NCBI GenBank assembly: GCA_002314525.1
Contig: DCGE01000142.1
Location: 1 to 10,377, forward strand
Length of the DNA: 10,377 bases
Reading direction: 5' to 3'
Source: Prevotellaceae bacterium UBA1786
Lineage (GTDB): Bacteria; Bacteroidota; Bacteroidia; Bacteroidales; Bacteroidaceae
This document shows, in pieces, positions 1 to 5,891 of the stretch (position 1 is the first letter of the stretch; every line of letters begins with the position of its first letter). The position numbers were made by a program, and so were the translations under genes. The notes under the pieces were generated by a model. The model had not been told where the DNA came from. It saw only the letters and a program-made list of their open reading frames with translations, and made no database searches.

Positions 1-1546
1 TTCGTTGCTGGCTGTCAGTTGTTGGCTGCTGGCTACCGACTACTGGTTTCGGACCGGCAAACACTCCTTCTGCCTTCTGAATCTCCTCACGCACCTTTCC
101 GTCCTTGAACTCATACACCATGTCAACCAGACCGTCGAGGAAATATCTGTCGTGACTTACGATGATTGCCGTTCCGTCAAAGGCCTTAATAGCATCCTTC
201 AGCACATCTTTCGACTGCATATCCAGATGATTCGTAGGTTCGTCAAGAATCAGGAGATTCACCGGCTCAAGCAACAGCTTGATCATTGCCAGACGACTCT
301 TCTCGCCACCTGAAAGCACCCTCACGAACTTGTCGCTTTCCTCGCCTCCAAACATGAACGCGCCCAAAAGGTCACGTATCTTCGTCCTTATGTCGCCACG
401 TGCCACACGGTCGATTGTATCGAACACCGTGATGTTTCCGTCAAGCAACTGGGCCTGGTTCTGGGCAAAGTAACCTATCTGAATGTTGTGACCTATCTTT
501 AGGTTACCATCAAATGGTATTTCACCCATAATGCATTTCACTAAAGTCGTCTTGCCCTCACCGTTGTTTCCCATGAACGCCACCTTCTCACCGCGCTTGA
601 TAGTCAGGTTCACTCCCGAGAAAACCCCCTTCTCCCGTCCCTCGTCTCCCGGCATAGGATAGCTCTTTGCCACATCCTCGCAGATAACCGGATAGTCACC
701 GCTTCTCTGACAAGGAGGAAACTTCAGATGAAGCATCGCAGTATCCACCTGATCGATCTCAATCGGTATGATCTTCTCCAAATGTTTCAGACGGCTCTGT
801 ACCTGATTCGATTTCGTCGGCTTGTATCTAAACTTCTCAACGAATTCCTTGATGTCGGCAATCTCCTTCTGCTGGTTCTCGTAGGCACGTATCTGTTGTT
901 CACGTCTCTCGTCACGCAGTTGTACGTACTGATCGTACTTCACCTTATAGTCATTGATCCTGCCGCAGGTGATCTCTATCGTCCTGTTCGTGATGTTATT
1001 GATGAACGTCCTGTCGTGACTGACCAGCAACACTGCCTTCGCTTTCTGCTGGATGTACTGTTCCAACCACTTTATCGATCCGATGTCAAGGTGGTTCGTA
1101 GGTTCGTCGAGCAGCAGCAGGTCTGGTTTCTTCTGCAGTATCTTCGCCAGTTCCACTCGCATCCTCCATCCGCCGGAGAAAGTTGAAAGGGGCTTTTCGA
1201 ACTCTTCACGTCGGAAGCCCAGTCCGGTGAACATTCTGTCGAGTTCAGCCTTCTCCTGAGCATCCTGCACGTTGTCGATCACCGTCTGGATAGTCTCCTG
1301 CTCATCAGCAAGTGTCGAAGATATCTGGATACCCTGAGGCAGGTAACCGATAATCATATCTTTGTCGCGCGCCACGACACCGGTCGTAGGCCGTTCCTCA
1401 CCACAAATAATTCTGAGCAGCGTAGTCTTTCCCGCTCCGTTCTTTCCCACCAAAGCAATCCTGTCGCGCGGATTGATCACGAAACTCACGTCCGCAAACA
1501 AGGGCTTTGAACTAAATTCCACGTACAAGTTTTCAATCGAAACCAT
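1..1546 (-). CDS. ABC-F family ATP-binding cassette protein (C-terminus cut by window edge)
   Basis: Cytoplasmic ATPase with two ABC domains and no membrane segments. ABC-F proteins act on the ribosome, in translation factor or antibiotic-protection roles. Reading from ATG at 1546, 515 residues are visible and the frame stays open to the window edge. Domain 1 has Walker A GKNGAGKTT (residues 34-42), an FSGGW signature near 121-127 and Walker B LLLLDEPTNHLD (D147, E148). A charged inter-domain linker with the P-tRNA interaction motif region follows at about 204-262, containing the KSNQVQSRLKHLEK stretch. Domain 2 has Walker A GNNGEGKTT (326-334), an LSGGEKSRLAMI signature near 410 and Walker B with D435 and E436. 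Both halves keep the VSHDR H-loop. The linker resembles the YheS/ABCF3 type, but the exact subfamily is uncertain. The visible C-terminal stretch is a Q/S/T-rich tail. The family assignment is firm; the cellular role is unknown. Confidence 0.95.
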   Translation of the reverse strand, partial: MVSIENLYVEFSSKPLFADVSFVINPRDRIALVGKNGAGKTTLLRIICGEERPTTGVVARDKDMIIGYLPQGIQISSTLADEQETIQTVIDNVQDAQEKAELDRMFTGLGFRREEFEKPLSTFSGGWRMRVELAKILQKKPDLLLLDEPTNHLDIGSIKWLEQYIQQKAKAVLLVSHDRTFINNITNRTIEITCGRINDYKVKYDQYVQLRDERREQQIRAYENQQKEIADIKEFVEKFRYKPTKSNQVQSRLKHLEKIIPIEIDQVDTAMLHLKFPPCQRSGDYPVICEDVAKSYPMPGDEGREKGVFSGVNLTIKRGEKVAFMGNNGEGKTTLVKCIMGEIPFDGNLKIGHNIQIGYFAQNQAQLLDGNITVFDTIDRVARGDIRTKIRDLLGAFMFGGEESDKFVRVLSGGEKSRLAMIKLLLEPVNLLILDEPTNHLDMQSKDVLKDAIKAFDGTAIIVSHDRYFLDGLVDMVYEFKDGKVREEIQKAEGVFAGPKPVVGSQQPTTDSQQR

Positions 1547-1554
1547 ATCAGTTG

Positions 1555-1586
1555 CAAATTTACGAAAAAAAATCCGTTAATACAGA
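1555..1586 (-). promoter_or_regulatory. Promoter of the ABC-F gene, nearly leaderless
   Basis: On the minus strand a perfect Bacteroidetes -7 box TAAATTTG lies at 1562-1555. A weak -33 candidate TCTG lies at 1586-1583 with a 20-nt spacer. The -7 box ends only 8 nt before the ATG at 1546. If this promoter is used, the mRNA would have a leader of only a few nucleotides. The -7 box is convincing and the -33 match is weak. Confidence 0.55.
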
Positions 1587-1614
1587 GAAAAACCACTGAT
1601 TTTTTGCTTTTTGT

Positions 1615-1645
1615 TTTGTCTTTTGCACAATTTACACTAAATTTG
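1615..1645 (+). promoter_or_regulatory. Promoter of the membrane-protein pair
   Basis: TTTG at 1615-1618 is followed by a 19-nt spacer and TAAATTTG at 1638-1645, a full match to the Bacteroidetes primary sigma consensus. The start site would fall near 1649, giving a leader of about 23 nt before the ATG at 1672. Confidence 0.75.
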
Positions 1646-1671
1646 CAACTTGAATATTATCATCCCAACAA

Positions 1672-2415
1672 ATGGCGAATAAAACATTTTCCATAATAAA
1701 GGTAATCAGAGCAGGATGGCACATGTATAAAAAGTACTGGAAGTTGTCTCTGATTATTTTTGGTGCAGTAGTACTGATCCAGATGGTTGAGTTCATCTTC
1801 ATGCCCGACGGGATAGAAGACATGCTCTCAGCCTACTCCACCAGAATAGCGAGGGAACCGTTTCTCATCATGGACATCATCCAGTTCGACCATCCGAACA
1901 TGCAGGCCGGTGCCATCGTATCGTTGCTCATCAAGTACTTCATCTTTGCAGGCATTTACTGCATGATGTTGCTGATCATGGACGGACAGAAGAAAAGCCT
2001 TACGTTCGAAGGCTTCGCAATGGGACACAAAACCTACTGGAAGTTCGTCACCACATCCGTGATTGTGTTCCTGATCACCATCATCGGAACATTCCTATGC
2101 ATCATTCCGGGAGTATGGTTTGGCCTCCGGCTGCAGTACGCCACCTATATCGTCCTTGATGAAGACGACGTCAGCATCTTCAGAGCAATAAAGAAGAGCT
2201 GGCAGATCACCCGAGGCAATTTCCTGCGGCTGCTCGCTTTCGGCATTCTTTCATTCTTCATCTACCTCCTCGGCATTGCATGCTGCTTCATCGGCATATT
2301 CGTCACAATTCCATGGGTTTTACTGGCCGACATGACCATATACATGATACTAACACGCGAGTCATGGAGCGAGAACCTGAGAATTCCATGCAGCACAGAC
2401 AATACAGATAACTAA
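1672..2415 (+). CDS. Multi-pass membrane protein of unknown function, first of a tandem paralogous pair
   Basis: A 247-residue inner-membrane protein without a cleavable signal peptide. An N-terminal amphipathic stretch with the pattern G-W-x-x-Y-K-K-Y-W (about residues 15-23) leads into hydrophobic segments near 24-44, 80-102, 122-158 and 187-228, giving roughly five or six membrane passes. The most characteristic part is the loop after IIPGVWFGLRLQYATYIVLD, followed by AIKKSWQITRGNFLRLL. This pattern recalls poorly characterised membrane families such as DUF975 or the GPDase membrane domain, but I cannot fix the family. It lies 17 nt before a close paralog and is presumably cotranscribed with it from the promoter at 1615-1645. 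Start chosen because the ATG is about 23 nt from the predicted transcription start. Function unknown. Confidence 0.85.
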   Translation: MANKTFSIIKVIRAGWHMYKKYWKLSLIIFGAVVLIQMVEFIFMPDGIEDMLSAYSTRIAREPFLIMDIIQFDHPNMQAGAIVSLLIKYFIFAGIYCMMLLIMDGQKKSLTFEGFAMGHKTYWKFVTTSVIVFLITIIGTFLCIIPGVWFGLRLQYATYIVLDEDDVSIFRAIKKSWQITRGNFLRLLAFGILSFFIYLLGIACCFIGIFVTIPWVLLADMTIYMILTRESWSENLRIPCSTDNTDN

Positions 2416-2432
2416 CAAATAAAAACAACATC

Positions 2433-3170
2433 ATGTACAACAAGACATTTTCAATTGGTGACGTACTCGAACAAGGCTGGGAATTGTTCAAGAAGTACTG
2501 GATGATGGCCCTCCTGATTCTCGGAGCAAGCATCATCACCGACATCGTATCATCACTCTTCTCACCTATCGATGCCGACGACCTGCAGGATATTCTGCAC
2601 TCAAACAGGCTTTCTGACAGGGCTATCGAGGAGATTCTCGATGATATAGACTTCAAACTTCTTTCTGCTTCGCAGTTGATTGAGACCATCATACAGTCCG
2701 TCATCATGGTAGGACTCGTCCGCATGGTGTTCCTTATCATCAAAGGCGTCAAGGACGAACTCTCATTCGATGCATTCAACGTGCCGATTTCTACATACGT
2801 CAAATATATCGTAACTGACTTCCTCGTCAACCTCCTGACAGGCATCGGACTTCTGTTCTGCATCATACCAGGCATCGTGATCGGCATCCGTCTGCAGTTC
2901 GCCACATACTGTCTGCTCGACGATCAGGAACTGGGAATCATCGAATCCATCAAGATGAGCTGGAACATGACAAGCGGCAATTTCTGGCGCCTGTTCGGAT
3001 TCATCCTCCTCTCAATCTGCATCATCCTCCTCGGACTTCTCTGCTGCTGCATCGGTATTTTCGCAGCCTTCGCATGGCTGCTCTTCGCCGACATCCTCAT
3101 CTACTTCGCCCTGAAGCCCGACACAATCACCCCTGATGAAACCTCATACATAAAAGACGAAAGGCAATAA
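2433..3170 (+). CDS. Multi-pass membrane protein of unknown function, second of a tandem paralogous pair
   Basis: A 245-residue membrane protein sharing its whole layout with the gene just upstream. Both open with NKTFSI and have a KKYW motif near residue 20. The hydrophobic segments lie at matching positions. The central signature is also shared: here IIPGIVIGIRLQFATYCLLD, then SIKMSWNMTSGNFWRL. The cysteine-rich LLCCCIGIF segment matches ACCFIGIF in the partner. The sequences have diverged a good deal between these motifs, with an acidic loop at about 45-80 (SPIDADDLQDILH). This points to an old duplication. Two related subunits side by side could form a heteromeric membrane complex, but that is inference. 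It ends about 25 nt before a strong terminator. No enzymatic motif is seen. Confidence 0.85.
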   Translation: MYNKTFSIGDVLEQGWELFKKYWMMALLILGASIITDIVSSLFSPIDADDLQDILHSNRLSDRAIEEILDDIDFKLLSASQLIETIIQSVIMVGLVRMVFLIIKGVKDELSFDAFNVPISTYVKYIVTDFLVNLLTGIGLLFCIIPGIVIGIRLQFATYCLLDDQELGIIESIKMSWNMTSGNFWRLFGFILLSICIILLGLLCCCIGIFAAFAWLLFADILIYFALKPDTITPDETSYIKDERQ

Positions 3171-3194
3171 AGCCACATCACATAACGCACACTC

Positions 3195-3233
3195 AAAGAG
3201 GGTTTGTCAAAACGACTGACATACCCTCTTTTT
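3195..3233 (+). terminator. Intrinsic terminator after the membrane-protein pair
   Basis: AAAGAGGGT (3195-3203) pairs with ACCCTCTTT (3223-3231). After one T-T mismatch, TGTCA (3205-3209) pairs with TGACA (3217-3221), closing a 7-nt loop. A T-run at 3229-3233 follows. It lies between convergent genes. Read on the minus strand the T-run is only TTT, so termination there is less certain. Confidence 0.9.
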
Positions 3234-3257
3234 ATTCCAAGAATGTTTTAACTCTTT

Positions 3258-4865
3258 TTATCGGATAACTATTCTTCCGTTCTTAGGGAAGTCGGAAGCG
3301 AGGATGAGTTCGACTGACTCGTAAGGACGGAGTGATGGAATCTGAACAGCCGAAAGGACTTTTTCCTCGGAGATGACTTCTGCCACAGACGGTTGGGATG
3401 ATGTGAGTCCGTAGTTCTTTACGGTGAACACAAAGTCCTGACGGTCTTTCTTCTTTTCAGGACGGCTTGCGGAGAGAACAGCAGGAGTATAGTCGATGTA
3501 AGGCAGGCGGGCATAGCCAAAGACCATGCTGCCGTCCTTCTTCTTCCCGATGAGTTTCGGTGCCCATTCGCCGGAAGGTAGGTTGCAGTCCTTGCCTCGG
3601 AAAGTCAGCACGAGGTCGTCACCGTCCTTCTCCGATTTCACCACCTTAGCGCCTCGTCCGTAGTTGACATCCTCGTAACTTCCGAAGACCACACTGCCGA
3701 GATCCAGATCCTCAGCAGGAGCAAAACCCTTCTCTGCCTTGATGCACAGACGGACATTCTTTGTCTTGGCGGTTATCGGTTCACTGTTGAGGACCTCCAT
3801 ACGGAGTCCCGGATTCATAGGCACTGAGATGTTCTTCGAGCTATGGCGGTCAAGAGGCTGATCTTCCCATTTTATCGTATCGATGACTGCAAAGTTTATC
3901 TGGCACGCACGTCCATACTCATCCTGGCGGATTTTCGGACGCTCGTACTTGAACCATTCCTCAACGCTTCCGTCCTTGTGGCGCGACACTCCCGGCATAT
4001 AGGCTTCACCTGGTTCCACTATCCAATGGAGTCCGTCGAGTGAACGCTCATAGTATGCTATGCGTCCGAGCCAGTCGTTGACGATGAGATGGTACTGCAG
4101 TGAATCCCTCCAGACGACAGGGTCCTCAAACCGCCCGTCAATGTCAGGATAGACACGACAATCAGTGAGTTGTTCGTAAGGAGACAGTCCGTCACGGCTC
4201 ACCCTTACCCCACCCCCTCGGCAGACCATCAAGAAAGAACCGTCCTGACGACGGGTGAAGGTAAGGTTGCTCAGACCTTCTATTATATTATGGCCGCGCG
4301 AGTCGAACGAGAACTGCCCATAGGTCCACACCTTGCTGTTAAAGCCATCGGCAATATAATAGCCATCGATGACATACACCACCACACGACCATCATCGAG
4401 ACGGAAAGCCTCTGGGTTATGTCCCTTTCCAACGGAGTTCTGTACGATGAAAGGTCCGAACGGATTGTCTGCCACAGCATGATAGACGGTGGAGTTCGAC
4501 CAGAACATATGTCCGTTGGGTGAATTCTCAGGCCATCCTGCAACGAAGAGGTGATAGTCACCATCCTCGCCTTCAAGGATGTTGCCGCCCCAGAAAGAGA
4601 AGTCCTTCAGTTCAAGGCCGTTGTCAACGAAGCGGTTCTGGACCTCCTTTGTGCCCCAAATGCCACGTCGGGTTCTCCCCTCAGGCATAGGCAGCAGGCG
4701 ATCCATGAATCTCCCGCCGGTAATCAGATTTGCCCATTCGGCAGGTCGCGGACGTTCCTCGACCTGAGCGGAGAGTTGGAGGGATGAAAAGGATAAAAGC
4801 AACGTAAACGAAAACGTAAACGAAAACAATGACGATGACAATGACTTAAATAGTTTTTTATTCAT
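3258..4865 (-). CDS. Secreted beta-propeller protein, putative glycoside hydrolase (GH43/GH117-like)
   Basis: A 535-residue exported protein with a signal peptide ending near LSAQ (residue 34). It has no lipobox cysteine, so it is probably periplasmic or secreted. Residues 88-315 show repeating blade-like blocks expected of a five-bladed propeller: FWGGN then YHLFVAGW (91-111), GHNPEAFRLDDGR (148-160), a block around 200-226, FEDPVVW (246-252) then YHLIVNDW, and YERPKI (307-312). Acidic residues such as E152, E247, D248 and E308 are candidate catalytic or sugar-binding positions. About 185 C-terminal residues probably form beta-sandwich domains. The start ATG overlaps the stop of the AraC gene (ATGA, 4862-4865), implying coupled translation and joint control. 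Neighbouring fucosidase suggests a role in glycan breakdown. The fold is likely; the exact family and substrate are not determined. Confidence 0.8.
   Translation of the reverse strand: MNKKLFKSLSSSLFSFTFSFTLLLSFSSLQLSAQVEERPRPAEWANLITGGRFMDRLLPMPEGRTRRGIWGTKEVQNRFVDNGLELKDFSFWGGNILEGEDGDYHLFVAGWPENSPNGHMFWSNSTVYHAVADNPFGPFIVQNSVGKGHNPEAFRLDDGRVVVYVIDGYYIADGFNSKVWTYGQFSFDSRGHNIIEGLSNLTFTRRQDGSFLMVCRGGGVRVSRDGLSPYEQLTDCRVYPDIDGRFEDPVVWRDSLQYHLIVNDWLGRIAYYERSLDGLHWIVEPGEAYMPGVSRHKDGSVEEWFKYERPKIRQDEYGRACQINFAVIDTIKWEDQPLDRHSSKNISVPMNPGLRMEVLNSEPITAKTKNVRLCIKAEKGFAPAEDLDLGSVVFGSYEDVNYGRGAKVVKSEKDGDDLVLTFRGKDCNLPSGEWAPKLIGKKKDGSMVFGYARLPYIDYTPAVLSASRPEKKKDRQDFVFTVKNYGLTSSQPSVAEVISEEKVLSAVQIPSLRPYESVELILASDFPKNGRIVIR
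4803..4845 (-). repeat. Short tandem repeats inside the signal-peptide coding region
   Basis: On the plus strand CGTAAACGAAAA occurs twice in perfect tandem (4803-4814 and 4815-4826). A 6-bp unit follows, repeated about three times (CAATGA, CGATGA, CAATGA; 4827-4844). In the protein these encode FSFTFSFT and SLSSSL, next to each other in the signal peptide. Both unit lengths are multiples of three, so gain or loss of units would keep the frame and change only the signal-peptide length. Confidence 0.85.
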
Positions 4866-5752
4866 AATGTAGGTATTTTTACTAGTGGTGTGGGACTGCT
4901 CATCTGTTCTCGGTATTTCAAAGGTGTTGTTCCAGTCTTCATACGGAACAAGCGGATGAAGTAGGAATAGTCGTTGAAGCCGAGATTATAGGCTATCTGC
5001 TTGATAGGTTCATCACTGGTTGCCAGAAACAACTGAGCACGTTCTATCTTCTTTTGATTGATGTATTGAAGAGGCGAGATACCGAAATTCCTGCTGAAGA
5101 GTTTGATGAGATGCTGTTTCGACATACACGCAACCGAAGCTAATTCCTCTACGTCGATGTCACAGTAGATATTGTCGAGGATGAACCGCTGAGCCCTTGA
5201 AAGACGGGGATCTTGAGTCCAATGCCTGGGCTGAGCATACTGAAGAAACTGCGAAATAAGCATCAGAATGGCACCACGAATACGCATTTTCTCATGGAGC
5301 GGCATTTCGTTGTAGCGAGTCACGTAGTCCGTAAACATTGTCCTATTATCGTATGATACAGGATTACTCTCAGGCAACCTTGCGTTAGGATGTTGTTTAC
5401 ACATCTGTCTGAAAAGAGACTCCACGTTCTCATCAGCCTTTACCTCAAGATTGAAATCATAGATATCAAATATGTCTGTCTCCTGCTTGAACCCCTCATA
5501 GACATGCAGATAATAGAGCGTGAAAAGGTGGTCACACTCGTAACTATGTACTGTATATGCAGGTATCAGATACAAGTAGCCCGGACGCAATGAGATAGTG
5601 CCAGAAGACAGATGACTACGAGCAGAACCCTCAGTAACATAGAAGATGCGGGTAAATGGTGAAGAAACCATTTTCCAGTTCCAGTCGGCATTATGACGTG
5701 CAAGTCCGACATTGAGCATCAGGAGATTCAGCGATTCTATTGGAATTTGCAT
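4862..5752 (-). CDS. AraC-family transcriptional regulator
   Basis: A DNA-binding regulator of 296 residues from the preferred start. The N-terminal half (about 1-110) is a cupin-like effector domain: PFTRIFYVTEGS, then IPAYTVHSYE, as in sugar-sensing AraC proteins. The C-terminal 100 residues hold two helix-turn-helix motifs: VEELASVACMSKQHLIKLF (about 201-219) and IKQIAYNLGFNDYSYFIRLF (about 250-269), followed by the family-typical TGTTPLKYRE. An in-frame ATG at 5797 would add 15 residues, but a well-matched promoter with its -7 box at 5782-5775 lies downstream of that codon, so the ATG at 5752 is preferred. It is first in a two-gene unit, with its stop codon overlapping the start of the beta-propeller hydrolase gene. 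It is divergent from the fucosidase gene, so control of both directions is plausible but unproven. Confidence 0.92.
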   Translation of the reverse strand: MQIPIESLNLLMLNVGLARHNADWNWKMVSSPFTRIFYVTEGSARSHLSSGTISLRPGYLYLIPAYTVHSYECDHLFTLYYLHVYEGFKQETDIFDIYDFNLEVKADENVESLFRQMCKQHPNARLPESNPVSYDNRTMFTDYVTRYNEMPLHEKMRIRGAILMLISQFLQYAQPRHWTQDPRLSRAQRFILDNIYCDIDVEELASVACMSKQHLIKLFSRNFGISPLQYINQKKIERAQLFLATSDEPIKQIAYNLGFNDYSYFIRLFRMKTGTTPLKYREQMSSPTPLVKIPTL

Positions 5753-5774
5753 GGGCGTATTCAAGTTTCGGGCC

Positions 5775-5805
5775 CAAAGATAGTAAAGATTTTTCATTCC
5801 TCAAG
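5775..5805 (-). promoter_or_regulatory. Promoter of the AraC regulator unit
   Basis: On the minus strand CTTG at 5805-5802 is followed by exactly 19 nt and TATCTTTG at 5782-5775. This is a full -7 box and a good -33 box of the Bacteroidetes type. Transcription would start near 5770, leaving a leader of about 18 nt before the ATG at 5752. The upstream ATG at 5797 falls inside the spacer and would not be transcribed from this promoter. Confidence 0.75.
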
Positions 5806-5833
5806 CATTTCGTCCTATTTTTTATTCACATTA

Positions 5834-5867
5834 TTGCATGAAAACTAAATAAAAAAAACTAAATTTG
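5834..5867 (+). promoter_or_regulatory. Promoter of the fucosidase unit
   Basis: A perfect -7 box TAAATTTG lies at 5860-5867. The best -33 candidate is TTG at 5834-5836 with a 23-nt spacer, at the long end of the usual range. The start site would be near 5871, about 21 nt before the ATG at 5892. The less ideal -33 region may mean the promoter depends on an activator such as the divergent AraC protein. That is inference. Confidence 0.6.
5841..5864 (+). repeat. Direct repeat AAAACTAAAT at the fucosidase promoter, possible operator
   Basis: AAAACTAAAT occurs at 5841-5850 and again at 5855-5864, a period of 14 nt. The second copy overlaps the -7 box. It lies in the region between the AraC gene and the fucosidase gene, so it could be a regulator binding site. 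The local A-richness makes chance repetition quite possible. Confidence 0.35.
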
Positions 5868-5891
5868 CACCACAAATCAAAAAATAATGCC

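Larger units (their letters stand above)
1550..1650. repeat. 13-bp inverted repeat joining two divergent promoters
   Basis: AGTTGCAAATTTA at 1550-1562 and its exact reverse complement TAAATTTGCAACT at 1638-1650 are separated by 75 nt. Each arm contains the -7 box of one divergent promoter and 5 further identical bases downstream of it. The extra identity could reflect a shared initiation region or simply the common Bacteroidetes promoter consensus extended by chance. Confidence 0.6.

Noticed and set aside
728..1186. A 152-codon open frame on the plus strand
   Set aside because: It lies wholly antisense to the ABC-F gene, whose ATP-binding motifs are intact. No recognisable domain or promoter.
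2303..2905. A 200-codon open frame on the minus strand
   Set aside because: It spans the ends of both membrane-protein genes in antisense, is rich in S, M and R as expected of a shadow frame, and has no domain.
3195..3233. Hairpin as a strong bidirectional terminator
   Set aside because: The stem is symmetric, but on the minus strand only TTT follows it, so only plus-strand termination is claimed with confidence.
4170..4523. A 117-codon open frame on the plus strand
   Set aside because: Antisense to the beta-propeller gene with no promoter or recognisable motif.
5865..5891. In-frame TTG start for the fucosidase, adding 9 residues before MTKKLF
   Set aside because: The TTG is part of the -7 promoter box TAAATTTG (5860-5867), and the added residues precede a normal signal peptide. 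The ATG at 5892 is preferred.
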